Part shown: piece by piece, positions 1 to 12,660 of the stretch | Layout: each line of letters opens with the position of its first letter | Position numbering within the stretch: position 1 is the stretch's first letter | From: Allium sativum | Lineage: Eukaryota > Streptophyta > Magnoliopsida > Asparagales > Amaryllidaceae | DNA length: 64,000 nt | Assembly (NCBI GenBank): GCA_030737875.1 | Contig: CM060926.1 | Location: 315,182,922-315,246,921 of the forward strand | Direction: 5' to 3' | Position numbers and translations under genes: made by a program | Notes under the pieces: model-generated | Databases searched by the model: none | What the model saw: only the letters and a program-made list of their open reading frames with translations | Told to the model about the DNA's origin: nothing

Positions 1-230
1 AGTCAAATGAAGCCAAGATCGGATTCTACATTGGAGCCCAAGTCCTCCCACGGGGGCACGCATAAAAATGCATCACGAGAATACCCCAAACAAATAAAGC
101 AGGATATTTAATAAAAAAACTAAATGGGTGACTTGCCAAAGTTAAAACAACTAAAGACTTACCAATCAAGCTAAATACTGAAAGTTGGATAATCCCAGCC
201 TAACAAGAACAATACGAGACCAACCGTAAT

Positions 231-310
231 ATGATATTAACGTACGAACGAACGCCTCATGATATGATATTAACATACGAACGAACGCCTCGTGATACGA
301 TGCTAACGCA
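231..310. repeat. 33 bp tandem repeat, about 2.4 copies
   Basis: The unit starting at 231 (atgatattaac, then acgaacgaacgcctc) recurs at 264 with a few differences, and a decayed third unit starts near 297. It lies in the untranslated part of the Tat-like element. No function is apparent. Confidence 0.75.
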
Positions 311-562
311 TGGTCGCTGCGAGAAACTTTTAAGAAAAATGTGTGTGTATTGTCAAAACAGGGCAAAAAGACATGGCATAGCACAGACATGGAAAGCATC
401 GCAAAACCAGCCAAGTAACCATTCATCAGGAGCACAGGAAGTGTCACAGGTCAAACACAAAGTCACAAACAACAACCAGCATGATGTCATAGGCGAGGAC
501 CGGCACCCGCTTACACAACCGGTCTTAAAATTCAAAAAGTAAAACAACCAAGAGAGAGGAGG

Positions 563-1132
563 TTACAGAACTCTAACCTTCCTTGGCCTACCTACTTTCC
601 TCTTCGCCGGAGCAGAACAAGATAAAGGCCCTTCAGCATGTGCGCCAATCACCGACTCAACATCCCCAGGGGCGAAGGAAGCGACTATGCTATCCTTGGA
701 CCTAAGGGCCTGGATTAACTCCGCCTTATCGTTTTCCAAAACAGAAATGCGCTCAAGGTTGTCCTTGTGCAGTTTTTGGAGGTCATAGGCCAACTTATGC
801 CAGCCAATCATTCGCTTCGCAGAATGATTCTTCAGCAAATCCATCTGTTTTCCAAATTGGTGCACAACAGTCTCGAGGCGAGCCAGCATTTGACCTTTCG
901 CTGAAGTCATATCATAAGTGAAATTCGGAGAGTCATCCGAAGATACATCCACATTCGAAGGGACCCCCTGTAAGCTCCATCCCCAAAATTGCTTAGCAAA
1001 CCTGGGACTGCAAAGCCCAAGAGCATGACGTGGCATGTTGATGATAGCTTGAAGTTCCATATAAAAAGGGCCGGAAGGAGAATTTAAAGACGGTTGACCA
1101 ACCGAATGAATCTCATCTCTTGAAATGCTCAA
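563..1132 (-). CDS. Antisense ORF of the Tat-like element: coiled-coil protein with a C-terminal AT-hook-like motif
   Basis: An open frame of about 189 codons on the strand opposite to its host retrotransposon, between the (missing) pol and the 3' LTR. Visible features: a charged, heptad-like helical stretch around residues 105-150 (LHKDNLERISVLENDKAE), and a basic C-terminus with KRKVGRPRK, a GRP core flanked by basic residues as in AT-hooks that bind the minor groove of AT-rich DNA. The first codon of the open frame is TTG. The first in-frame ATG is at about residue 25 (near 1060), and the frame is open a few codons upstream of the TTG, so the N-terminus is uncertain and may be broken. Antisense ORFs are known in Tat-lineage elements, but their role is not settled. 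I do not recognise a specific family. A DNA- or chromatin-binding role is inference from the AT-hook alone. Confidence 0.6.
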   Translation of the reverse strand: MSISRDEIHSVGQPSLNSPSGPFYMELQAIINMPRHALGLCSPRFAKQFWGWSLQGVPSNVDVSSDDSPNFTYDMTSAKGQMLARLETVVHQFGKQMDLLKNHSAKRMIGWHKLAYDLQKLHKDNLERISVLENDKAELIQALRSKDSIVASFAPGDVESVIGAHAEGPLSCSAPAKRKVGRPRKVRVL

Positions 1133-1665
1133 ATCGAAAAAAAGTCCCTTTTTGGCATTGTTCTAGAGATGAGACCATCCTGAAAATGGACCAGGGAATA
1201 GCTGTAAGGCTCAAAGGAAGAATGAGCACGAGAAAGAATCAACAAACCCGAGTAGCAGTGGAAAGAGATACGAAGTTTTTCTTCCAAATTCAAGAGACCT
1301 TCCTAGAAGATAGATGGAAGCAAAATCGAATGAAAAATAAGAGAATGAAGGGGAGATTAAAAGGCACACCTCAAAGGTACTCTTCGCCACGTCAACATAA
1401 CACTTGAGTACTGAAACAGGTGTCCCATCAGAAGATCAGTTGGCGTATTCACTTCCCCATAATTTAGCTATTTACAATAAAGACAAAGCAGTCCGAACGT
1501 CTTGCCCAAAGGTAAAGACGCCAATCAGGTACAACAAAGCAATTTCGGTCCCTGCACGAATGACTCATCAACAAGTCAGGACGAAACCCACCAACCAATG
1601 TGCGATCAAATATATTGAAGCCAGTGATTCCATACAAAAAGAAATCACGGACTTCGAGGGGCAAG

Positions 1666-2672
1666 TGTTAATCCCTAAAAATCCATACGCACATTGGGTA
1701 AAGGGTACAAGGCGGATATCACCTGGGTCGTCCGTGCATGATGCAACCGCAGAGAGCAAGACCCAAATATCGCAACCAGGGCAGGTCAAGTCAACCGATG
1801 CGATCTAAGATAACGACATAACGTATTATGAGAAGTGCGACCCGATAAAGATAAAGGTCGCATATCCTGAGAATCGCTCAAACACCGAAATAAAGCAAGT
1901 CGCCCATTCAACATAAGCGGGAGCGACCTCATAACATAGCCGTAAAGCCAAACAGCGCCATACAAAGGCAGCAAGAAGACGAGCGCCCTTGGACTAAGAA
2001 GGACGGTCGCGCAAGGAACAAAGGAGAATCAACTCCAGACCCACATCCGCTCTTACAAAATCTCCCAAAAGCGCTTGCAGGATGCTCGCTTACATGGACC
2101 CACTCAGCTATTCAAGATACTCGTTCCAACGAGTCGTCCGCACATGATAACTGGATACAGCTACGGACAGCTGGCTACAGCTAGCCAGTGGCATTGTTGT
2201 AATTAACAGGATGAACGATCCACAACCTGGATAAACGGATTCCAGATCATTTACCAAGGAAATTTCACTTATAAATACACCATGGCTACCAACATAAAGT
2301 GGGACTTTGGGAAAAAACCATGAAGTGTTGCTGAATTTCATCCTCAACCACAAATTCAGCCATGGCGTCAAGGACATTCTTACGGTGAAGGAAAACGAAG
2401 ACATCCTTCTTCTTAATCATTCATCCATCCTTCTTCTCCTCAAACTCTACTACTCTCTTGTATAATTCCTTAGATTGAAATATATAAACGAGGGTACATT
2501 GAGTGGATATAGAAATTATGAGAAGAGAGAGTGGATGTACTTTGTAATGCTTATTATAAGGCAGGAAATCACCTTCAAAGTGGACGAAGGCCTCGTTAAC
2601 GGCTGAACCACTCTAAATCTCGTCTCTACTTTACTTTTCTCGCATTTTTCACTTTTTATTGCTGACTAAACA
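1666..2672 (+). repeat. 3' LTR (about 1.0 kb) of the Tat-like element
   Basis: Starts TGTTAATCCC directly after a purine-rich tract (acggacttcgaggggcaag, 1647-1665), which I read as the PPT, and ends ...GACTAAACA at 2672, giving TG...CA ends. It contains a promoter-like TATA box (2270-2277), the phrase 'gtggcattgttgtaattaac' common upstream of plant LTR TATA boxes, and near its 3' end 'ggctgaaccactctaaatct', a common feature of plant LTR 3' ends. The target-site duplication cannot be checked because the 5' end of the element is outside the window. Confidence 0.65.
2270..2277 (+). promoter_or_regulatory. TATA box of the Tat-like LTR
   Basis: TATAAATA followed by 'caccatgg', about 600 bp into the LTR, in the usual position between U3 and R. 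Transcription would run rightward out of the LTR. Confidence 0.5.
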
Positions 2673-4828
2673 TGGTTCCATTTATTTCTTACCAAATTAG
2701 CGAAGTACAGTTTAGTACCTTGGGTGTTTAGACCATTTTTCATGTAAACAACTACATTATCCGAGAAATGGATTCATATTCAATTACTTACTCTATTCCA
2801 ATAAAATTTTCTATTTGTTTCTCATTTCATTCTAAGCATTAATTCTCGAAATAAACTTGATTTCATTGAACATTTCCAACTAACTTAATTATAATTAATC
2901 TTTAATTCATTATCACGAATTAATTTGCCAAAATTTATAACTCATTTTTTCTAAGTATTAAATTCTAAATCAACCTTTATACGGTCTTCTAAGTTAACTC
3001 TTATCCAGTCAATTCACTTGGCTTGACCAAACTTTAGCTTCATTTCATATTTCAAAAGCTTGTTCATTTTTTTTATAAATGTTAAATCATTATCCATTTG
3101 ACCCTTTAACATTCATTTAAATTTAGTTCTAAATCGACCAATTTAAATTTTTTGAGTTTACTTCCATTTATTCTATTTCATTCGATTTATTTTATTTCCC
3201 TAAGTTGATTTCCCTTTTATTAAATCCATCCAACTCAGATTAAATTTATTTTTATATCACATCTTGATATCTCAAAATCCAAATTTAGGATTTGTTTAAC
3301 GATTATTTTAATCCGAATGAACCAAATTTTATACTTGCATCTCATTTCTTTTGTTTGGCACTTCCATTCATACCTTTTACCCCTTTTCTTATTTCCATTT
3401 TCAATTTAAATTTATGTTTATTCCCTTAACTCAATTCATTAACTAGAATTCCAAGTCCCAAATTGAATCAAGGTCGGTTCATAACTCAAATTTTTATACT
3501 TAGTTTTCAACACATTATTATTCGATTTCCTAAGTTAAGCTTTATTTAACTCGATTCCTCTACTCACTTAAATTATATGCCATTCGACAAGATGATTTGC
3601 ATTCCATATTGTTCATACTTAGATTCATATTTGATATATCGTCCAAATGAGATTTAACCCATTTAGAGTTTTATGCCTTCATTCCATATGTATTCTAATT
3701 CACCATTTAATTCCTTCAACTCATTTTAGTCGACTTTAGTTGAATTTTATTTCTCGTTTATTTTTCAACTTTATCTAACACTTATATCAACCAGATTTGG
3801 AATTTAATACCTAAGTTCATTTCATGATTTCAAAGTCCCAAAATTCTAATGAATCGAGTTAATTTAGTCCTTAAGTCAAAGTCATTAGTTAAGACGAACT
3901 TAAATTGCTTGATTCCGGGTTTATAACCAAGTTTAAAATAATATATGTACTTGTACAATTTATATAAAATCATGCCATATAAAACTTAAATCCAAATCCA
4001 AAATTACTAAAGAATATATAAATCTAAATTCTGAGTTTAATTTAAATTCAACCTTTAAATAATACATACTAATACCTTTATATAAAATTACCATATGGAA
4101 TTTAAACACAAAATCCTTTGTCAACAAGTTACAGAAATCATCGAGTGTTCTCCTCCACTCAAACTCTTCAGAATAAACATCGATAATGTGTGCACTCATT
4201 ACCGGAGCCATTTTAAGGTACAAGAAGGGATTACGCCAACTTCATTAAAATCTTTAAAACCATTTCCTTTTCTTACATACATATAACACTATATATATTT
4301 TTCCAAAAATCTTGGTAAATCTATTTTCAAAAGTACTAGAATCGAGTCTTCAAGTTCAATTTTATTCTAATCACCAGTCATTTTGCACCCAATTATACTT
4401 AGAGGATTCCATTGCATTTCCAAATATTTTATAAAACCATTTAATTTTCCTTATTAGATTTATTACTTAATCAACCATAGTAGGTAATAACTTAATATTA
4501 CGACCTACTAATAACGAATGCATTTAAATTTAAAATCAATAATATCTATTTGATATATTTTAAAATATAATCGAAAACCATATTATGTTGATCATTCTGT
4601 ACGATTATTTATAAATTCCTATCGATTCTATGGCGTCCCATATATCGACCAAAACCCATAAATAATCAATAGAACAAATCAACATAATATAAAACCAATT
4701 TATTTCAAATATACAAGTACGCTATGTAATATCACTCAAACTCATTCTAGGGCACTACTAACCCTATCTCTAATGAGTTAATTCCCAAACAGAGCCAAGG
4801 TTACCACTAACCTTGCTCTGATACCAAA
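2673..4828 (-). mobile_element. Element A, internal region (non-coding, interrupted on the left)
   Basis: On the minus strand this begins with the primer-binding site at 4815-4826 and then runs leftward through about 2.15 kb of AT-rich sequence until it meets the Tat-like element at 2672. Just after the primer site it carries an 'aacc..tggctctg..gagata.ggttag..gccctagaatgag' pattern that also follows the primer sites of elements B, C and D. No gag, protease, reverse transcriptase or integrase motif is visible. The only open frames are short AT-rich ones (for example 3960-4223 minus) that I would not call genes. The element's PPT and 3' LTR must lie left of the Tat insertion. Confidence 0.65.
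4815..4826 (-). other. Primer-binding site of element A (tRNA-iMet type)
   Basis: The minus strand reads TGGTATCAGAGC, complementary to the 3' end of initiator methionine tRNA, two bases from the LTR end at 4829. It fixes the orientation of A as minus strand and identifies 4829-9224 as its 5' LTR. Confidence 0.85.
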
Positions 4829-5100
4829 TGTAACGACCTGGTTTTTGACCATTCAAATCGACAATAATCTATACATGTTGACCCAAACAAACCACAAATA
4901 CAGGTAGTTATTGGGGAAAAGAAGAAAAAGGAAGAAAGAAGAGAAAGACCAATCACAAAATCTCACAGCGGAAGGATAACATATAATAAACAAATAGCAA
5001 TTTAAAAGCGGTTGAATGTATACATTGGTTATAACATTCAGTGATTATCAGAGTTATATATATACATACAGATGTACATAATAAGCAGCGGAAATAAATG

Positions 5101-5234
5101 CAGCGGAAATACTTATACTTTACATATATATAACAAATCCTTGTCTTCATCCTCCAAGTTATTGCAACAGCGGAAATACTTATACTTGACATATATATAC
5201 CAAATCCTTGTCTTCATCCTCCAAGCTATTGCAA
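5101..5234. repeat. 67 bp tandem duplication in the A LTR
   Basis: Two units starting at 5101 and 5168 with 'cagcggaaatacttatactt' at each start and 'ccttgtcttcatcctccaag' toward each end. The 'cagcggaaat' word also occurs near the LTR ends of C and G, so the duplication involves a conserved LTR segment. Confidence 0.85.
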
Positions 5235-7969
5235 TTTTCGCTAATTGAAACTTCTGCTGACCTGAGCATATTGCATAAAAAGAAAACACAACAAACACTC
5301 GGACAGCACTAAATCATTCTCATATTAGTCAAATTTAAAATACGAAATAGCATCAGTGTCATGGGTGCAGTAACTTAAGATATGTTACGGGATTTTCCAT
5401 CTCTCAAGGATCCGTTAAACAAATACATACATAGTATAATACGATATTGTGATAGTGTCTATCCAGTAAAGTATAAATACCGAAAATAGCACAAGTGGGA
5501 TTACATTTTTACCCTTACACCGTTTATAATATCGTAGTCTATACAGTACCGTAAACCCACCGTAACCGATGGCATCAGAGGGCACTCCATAGGTACGATA
5601 CAAATCAAAATCATATGGGGCTCGATAGGATAAATATGACAAGGCACTCGAGGCAATGCCCAGGGTAGGATTCTACCAATTGCACTCCCGGACAGGTGGT
5701 AACGCATAGCAGCCACTACCGCCTACCTCTGATCACACTCCCATATCAAAGTGCCCTAAATCATTGTCATAGTCATAGAAATAGTATCAGAGAAGTGTGT
5801 CCGATCAAAGGTGCTACCTCAATCAGTCACGGTATAGCTCCTGTTTTAGTTATTTCAATTCTGACTCGAAGGTCAGGGCTATTTCGTCATCGTTCATCTT
5901 CTTTGACCCAACAATTGCCTCCAAGTCATCACATTCATTCTGGATATGTCATAACATTCACAGTTGTTAAAGTTGTATCGACACTGACAAAGAGTATGCC
6001 ACTTGTCGACTCCGGCCTCTTTAACAACCAACGTTTACATTTTTTTCCACATCGGTTGGTTCTTTTTACATTTCAAAAAGCTTCGCTTTATATCCAAAAT
6101 ATCATGTTTGCTTTGAACCAAAATTTATATTCAAAAAGAATATAATTTTCGTATCAACATATCGTAATCATACTAAACTCACTTATATTCCAAATTAGAA
6201 TATATTTCATATCCATATATTATTATCATATAATATTTCAGAGTCGATTCATATTCGACTAGAATATATTTCATATCAACTTCATAATCATTTCAAAAAT
6301 CGATTTGTGGTCGGAAATACCAAACCAGGTTTTTATTATAAACTCGAAAATATTCCATATACCTATATTATAATCATATAATATTTCAAAAATCGATTCA
6401 TATTCAAATAGCTTTATTCCAACTCCATTGACCCAACGGTTTAAATCCAAACACTTTCCATTCAAAAGAAAATTTATGATCATTTAATACTTATGAAAAA
6501 TAGATGCTTATAAATAAAATCTTTATATAGAATATATGTATAGAAATAATGGTTAAAACAAAATAAGATAATTTAGATCATTATGAATATATATATATAT
6601 ATATATAATAAAAGTTTACTAATTGGTTTAAATAATAAAATATAATAAAATTTAAGTTATAATATATAGCCTATAGGTAAAAGTTAAGTAATAAACTTTA
6701 AGGAGAGAATAACTTATTTGAAATCAAACATGGTAAATATATATATATATATAATTAAAAAAATTAACCAAAATTGTTCCTTTCTTCCGAATTTCAAAAT
6801 ACTTGAATCTAAATTCAAGTCTCAATGGAGTTCATTAAATCCCATATCTCATTTTCCCACATCATTCAAACAAACCGTTCGATTTAAAGGATTCAAATAT
6901 ATATTCAAACTGAGTTAAAACAACTCAGAATACCCTCAATTTCCCTTATTCCAGAATTAAGATTCAATAAGAATTTATTACATTTAAATCCGCACCCTTA
7001 ATTTGAACAATCCCCAATCATACTCAAATCTCAATTTACAAATCTCCAAATTTTTTTGGAATAATTTCCTTAACCATTTCAATAAACATTCAAAGTTCAG
7101 ATCTTTAAGGAAAATAGATTTATCGAGTATCGGCACAAAGTTTTTAATGAAATTTCGACCAGATAACCTTTTCAATATTTAAAATCATTTAACCAACCGA
7201 TGTCTGTATATAATTATCTATCCAATGGCCAAGTGATTTTAAATTTAATTTCTCGACATTTCAGGGATGATCGATCATTTCAATCCAAATCAGGGTCACA
7301 GATATTTATCATTTCACTCTGTGTTCTTAGTTTATTTAAATCGATAAATCCCGGGTTTATTCGATCCCCGTAACATCAAGAGAAAAATTGGGATTCATCG
7401 TCAATGATGAGAACACAACAGCCATATATTGAAATAAGTAACATTTCAAGCAATACTCATTCAGAAATCACCCAAAGCATTCGTCACAACCATTCATCCA
7501 ATTAATCAGGATTAATCTGTTCTATAGGTTTGCAAGGATCGGAAATCCCAACTAGTAATTTATTGAATTAAATAATTAATTATTGGCCTAAATTTTCAGT
7601 TTAACATACCTGCATGTCAGTTTCTAAGCAACACATCATCAATCAAATTCAACCATCCGACCAACTCATTTCATAATTTAATTCGATAAATATGGGAATA
7701 ATTCAGTATTTCGTAAGTGAGAAAATCACTCACCATTGGGTCTTAATTGGATTGGACATCCAAAAGAAGCCCAAAATTTGATAGTCTCTAGATGTTGCCA
7801 AACCAGCGCCAAAATGTCAGCAATTCCGTCACGATCCCAACACACCTAATCGCGTTCAAATTCGAGTCAATATGTAAAAGTTATTAGTGTTTTACCATTT
7901 GAATTTAAAATATATGTTTAAAATTAATAAAACATATTTCTCACCATTCATAGGCCAATGCGTCAGCAC

Positions 7970-8460
7970 CAGAAAGTTCCTCTCGCTCCATCATTTACAT
8001 GCTACAGGACCGACGTGAAAAACCCATCATGTCCACGACTTTTGACCATCAAATTCTCCCACCTCAGACTGTTTTAGGACTTGAGACAACCACCAAACGA
8101 AAGATCCTTGAAATCTGCACCAGCCTTGACCCTCGCCTACGACTCCGACGGTCTCCACCTCGCCGGAGGGACTGATGAAAGCAGCGGGTTTTAAACCCTA
8201 AAATACGAAATTCCATCACCTCACCGACTTCTAGACCATGACGTCACCACCATTGAGCTCGTATGCACCCCCTCTACAATACCCACATTCCAGAATCTCC
8301 GATTGTTGCCGAAATCAGAATGCCCCAAATCAGTCCATGGGTTTTCGAAAAACAAAGCCTTTAACCGTGATTTCTGACCTAACTACTCACCGCATGTCGA
8401 AATCAAAGGCACCCGTAGCTTCGTATCGCCGAGCTCTTCGTTTTGATACATAATATGTTA
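7970..8460. other. GC-rich island in the A LTR
   Basis: A GC-rich, CpG-containing block ('ctcgccggagggactgatg') in otherwise AT-rich LTR, about 0.76-1.25 kb from the A LTR 5' end. Equivalent islands sit at similar offsets in B, C and D. A promoter or 5' leader role is inference. Confidence 0.5.
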
Positions 8461-9224
8461 GGGTTTGTGGAGATTTGGTTTTGAAGTTGTAATTTTTATT
8501 TTAGCTAGGGTTTTGAAATACTGTTTCAGCCATTGAAGAAATTTTGATGGAGGAAACTAACGTTAGAGAAAATGGGCTGATGAAGGAGTAAAAGGATTTT
8601 ATTTATATAAACACAGAAGGTCCAAATATGATATCCAAACAATTATCATGTTACAAGGTTTCTTTCGAATTTCCTCCCGTACGATCAAACGGTAAGTCGG
8701 ATTGAAATGCAAATTGAAATCCTATCATAATTCACCGTTCTGGTTCCAATGAGACTGGTTTCGTCGTATTCGGAGATAGTTGCCAAAATAGTTAAATTTC
8801 ACAGTTAATTATTTTATAAAATATTCAATTATTCACGTAATTGTTTTAATTCAATTTAAATATTTATAAAAATTCCATTCAAATCCAATTTCAACTTAAA
8901 TAAATTTCACACATTTTAAATCTATATTTGATTATTTGAATCCTTGATTTGAATTTTAGTTATTATTTCGCAACTTAGAATTCTCCATTTACCAAATTAA
9001 ATTTGAATTTCCATTATAAACTAACAACTCAAATTTATTAAATAAATAAAATATAAATTTTCAAATTGCAACAATTCTACGTATAAACTAAATTTAAAAT
9101 TTATTTATACTCCATTCAAATAATCATCATCATTATAATCAAAAAAACTAATTTTTATCCAATATTTTTCTATTTTATTTATTTAAATTGAAAATTAAAT
9201 ATACAGAAAATATGGGAAGTTACA

Positions 9225-10593
9225 GGGTTTAACCCATCCTGATTAATTACTATGACGATTAAAAGTCGAAGACATTGAAGATGGTGATTGAAGATCGGCG
9301 ATCTTCACATCGAATGGACAACTACTGATGCCTGGCATTGGGTAGCTCCCAGTAAAGGGTTAAAAGTGGTAGTTTGTCCGGACGTACTTGTTGATCGTCC
9401 GGATATGCAAGCACCTCTCTTCCGTATTGGACATACGGGACGAGGAATAAGGTGTCTCCGGTTTTGTTCAGACCCAGAACGGACTTGTAAATGGATGTGT
9501 GTCTGATATTGGATTTCATTCCATGTAATTAAATTGATTTCTATTTAATATATATCTATGGTGGCGGAGAATTTACTCTGTTGCTTAACGCTCTTCTCTG
9601 AGATGCACGAGCTCAGAGGTTATATATTGGTGGTTATCGATCGCATGGCGTGGATTGTCAATGTGGCATGCCAAGATGAAAATGATCAAGGATTTTGTTG
9701 AAAAGCAGAGCCTTGTGGTTGATGATCAAAGCATAGCCTATTTCGACATAGCTTTGTGTATAGCATGACCTCGCGAGCCTCACACCCCGGTAAGAGTCAG
9801 AAACAGAGCAAGGGAACGCAGGGAGTGCACACGTTTCTTTCTAGCTAGAAGTGGTGTCAGCGACTTACCAGCCTTGACGTTTAACTTATGTGGATGAATA
9901 AATTTTCGAGGCCTTGGATTTATTGGTCGCCAATGGCCAAATTATAGGTTCGATAGGAACGGGAAGCGTGTGTTCAGGCATAACTAATCCACTAACGTTA
10001 TTTGTAGATCGGCCCTACAGGATCCAAGGGTTGCCTATAGGTGTGATCCTGAGACATTGCTAGAGTGTCTCAAATCGGTAAGGAGATCGTTCCTAGCATT
10101 GACTCTTGATGGAAACCCAATTTCCAATACGACACCATGTAGTTTTGATTGTAGAACTAGTATGGCGACATAGCAGGATGGGGTACTGTGCCGTCTATGA
10201 TTGATACATTATGATTGAACATATATACACTAATAATAATATCAAACCCTTTTTTGTCATATCAAGCATTTTGACCATTATAAGGTAAAACTCTATCCTC
10301 CAGTTTGCGTTGCATTGTGTGATGGGACTTGAGTCTTATAATGGTTTCATTTTTCTAAAAAGCATCGCGTTTTTTAACGATTTACTTTATTTCATGCACT
10401 GGCAATCCAATGGAGTAAACCCGTTCCGCATTAGCGGCGTGGTCCTGTGATTATCCTTATTATTAGATAAGTTAAGAAAGATTTCTCATACTAGTTCCAT
10501 GACTGACCCGTAGTTTGTTTCACTTTGTAAACTCGGGTGCCTTCTTTTACACACGGGCAGTCGAGTAACTTATTTTATAGATACATTGAGAAG
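9225..10593 (+). repeat. 5' LTR of element D, segment 1
   Basis: Matches the D 3' LTR at about 23986-25190 with substitutions and small indels. For example 'ggtttaaccc', 'gaagacattgaagatggtga' and 'ctcgggtgcc' occur in the same order. The mirrored C-family LTRs carry the same blocks at about 52.9-54.3 kb and 60.9-62.2 kb. It ends where the F LTR inserts, after 'attgagaag'. There is no coding content. Confidence 0.75.
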
Positions 10594-11861
10594 TGTTTGC
10601 GAACAAATTTTACAATTGTAAACAACTGTAAAATCCATTCGGCTTTCCTAAACAACAAGGATTGTTATAGAGGGTGTCGAACTCTAGGACCAAAAATTAT
10701 TTTACTAATAAATCCAATCAAGTTATTCAAGGATTTTGATTGATTGAAAACACGGATAATAACAACAATTAAATAAAAAGAAGATTTATATAATAAGAAA
10801 AAGCAATTAGGGGATAATGACATAGATTGGATTCATACTCATCAATAGCCAACAAATAAATATAGATCTAATTCATGTTTCTGTCACACACATGAATCAA
10901 TGATAATTAGGTTATTAGAAACAAATAAGTAAATAACGACAAACATAGCCTATGCAGGAGCTGAGCTCTTAAACAACCATAGACTATCAGGACAGATTCA
11001 CTAATTAATTTCTAAAACCCTAAAATTAGATCTAAATCTGATAATTGTTAAATCGAACACGAATATACCCAGTGAAGGATCATAGCTCTTAAAGGACACA
11101 GAATATGTAGGTTCGGATCTAACCCTTGATTCAGATCCAGATCTACGTGTATAAAGTCCTCATTTATTGGCTATGTGATTCATGTTGAAACCTATCTATT
11201 AGCGTCATTACCCCCCTAATCAAAGGGGATTAGCTCGACATAGCTAAAGAAGAAGAGAAAAAGAAACTAAATAACATGAACATAAATAAAATAAAATAAC
11301 AACTGAGAGAAAGGGAGAAGAAGAGTTTTATTCCAAGAAGAGAATTATAGAATAAAACTAAGTGTGTTTTTACATGAATGAGATACAATGTATTTATATT
11401 TGCATTGGCCAAGACTATGAGGCTCAATATACAATGTGGGACAAAAGATTTATCTTAAATAACGCATAAGCCAGTGTGAACGCAACTGTAGAATGAGAGG
11501 CCTTGCAAATGAGCTAATGTGAAAAAATGCAAAGAAAATAGGTTGCGGGCTTCAACTCCAATTTCCTTGAGAATGAATAAGAACTCCAAGTGATCATTGT
11601 GGAAAAACATTGAATCTTGACATTAAAATATGCAGCAGAAGGTGATTGAACAACAACATTTCTTTAGGTCTTCAAGCTTTAATCTAGCTCTAAAATCAAC
11701 ACTCTTCTTGCACCAATTCTTCAAACTTTTCAACAATTAAGTGCGTTCATTCATTCATCATAAATAATCTGGAAACACAACTACAAATACACAGTATTAG
11801 TTATTTTAAAGAGAAAACAAGATAAATATGTTTAAAAATATACACATTTACATGTATATCA
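10594..11861 (-). repeat. LTR of element F, left copy (3' LTR)
   Basis: Plus-strand ends are TGTTTGCGAACAAATT and GTATATCA. The minus-strand start TGATATACA follows the PPT at 11862-11880. It aligns end to end with 16284-17554. No coding content. Confidence 0.8.
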
Positions 11862-11880
11862 AATACCCCCACACTTATCT
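11862..11880 (-). other. Polypurine tract of element F
   Basis: The minus strand reads 'agataagtgtgggggtatt' immediately before the LTR start TGATATACA. The 'aagtgtggggg' core preceded by 'gaggacga' resembles Athila PPTs. Confidence 0.65.
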
Positions 11881-12465
11881 TTTTATTCGTCCTCGAATAA
11901 AGTAAAAAAAACTAAGATAAATCCGTTTTTCATAGGGAGCACGATTGCATTGAGCATATGCAACAAGCCTTTAAACCTCTGGGTGTCCCCGTAGGACGAG
12001 TGTTATCTCGTGGGGGTTTTCAGCGGATACTACCCACAAAATCCAAAAGTTGAACGAAAAAATATTTACAAAATGCAAGATTAGAAAATATTTACAAGAT
12101 GAATACAAGCTTATAAAAGAAAATTTACAAATGAACCATTTACTTTTAAATTTTACACGAATGAGTTAACACAAATTTTGTTCGTCACTATGAAATTTGA
12201 GTCCGTTACTAATCAAAACTTCAAACAAAAGTCCTGTTATCATCACAAAACTCCTCCAACTTGGCCAGTTGTTTTGGTCGAAACATAGTGCAAATATGAA
12301 TGAATTCTATAATCGATATCAACAACCATAAAACGGCATCTCAACTTCCTTTTTGTTAACAAGTTAGGTCGAATAAGTAAAAAGTGTGCTTGGATTTCAA
12401 GTGCTTACTCGCTGTTTTTTATAAAATATTTACATTATTAATATTTACAAAAACCTAACTGAAAA

Positions 12466-12660
12466 GACCAAGGTATACCACCCGTGAGAGTTTGGGACAG
12501 AGCTTGGCAGATTGTGCAGACCAACGCTGACTTTGCCAACAAGATGTCGGTAATCTTTAGGTGTCCAACTCATAAAATGAGACCAAGATATACCGACGTT
12601 GACTTTGTCAACAAGGTGTCGGAAAAAGCTTGGCGGGTTTGCACACCAACGCAAGATGTA
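12466..12660. repeat. Two diverged direct repeats with an internal palindrome
   Basis: The words 'ccaagRtatacc', 'gcttggcRg', 'caccaacgc' / 'gaccaacgc' and 'tgactttgYcaacaag' each occur twice in this 195 bp block inside the F interior, in altered order. The second copy has the palindrome gttgactttgtcaac flanked by ccgac/gtcgg. Its composition is less AT-rich than its surroundings, so it may be a small inserted repeat. Identity unknown. Confidence 0.5.

Larger units (their letters stand above)
1..2672 (+). mobile_element. 3' part of a Tat-like Ty3/gypsy retrotransposon
   Basis: The right end is an LTR (1666-2672) preceded by a purine-rich tract, so the element reads on the plus strand and its gag-pol lies to the left of the window. 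What remains is the region between pol and the 3' LTR, containing an antisense ORF (563-1132). That layout, an extra ORF antisense to the element between pol and the 3' LTR, is known from the Tat/Ogre/Retand/Grande group of plant Ty3/gypsy elements. The stretch 1133-1665 holds no convincing gene. The element appears to sit inside the interior of element A, because AT-rich sequence of a different character starts at 2673. A SIRE-type Copia element, which has a similar LTR end, is the alternative. Confidence 0.6.
4829..9224 (-). repeat. 5' LTR of element A (about 4.4 kb)
   Basis: Plus-strand ends are TGTAACGACCTGG (4829) and GGGAAGTTACA (9224), so both ends carry the TGTAAC/GTTACA inverted termini also seen in elements B and E. 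From 9225 on, the sequence matches the D 3' LTR from about 23986 ('gggtttaaccca'), marking 9224/9225 as an insertion junction. Contents: a 67 bp tandem duplication (5101-5234), imperfect AT-rich repeats around 6140-6420, an (AT)n tract near 6590, and a more GC-rich island about 7970-8460. Open frames inside (for example 5696-6145 plus) show no protein-family features and are treated as chance. At over 4 kb with no coding content it is much longer than usual plant LTRs. Confidence 0.75.

Noticed and set aside
5696..6145. 149-codon frame in the A LTR
   Set aside because: No recognisable domain, lies inside a non-coding LTR, and has no counterpart in the related C or D LTR segments.
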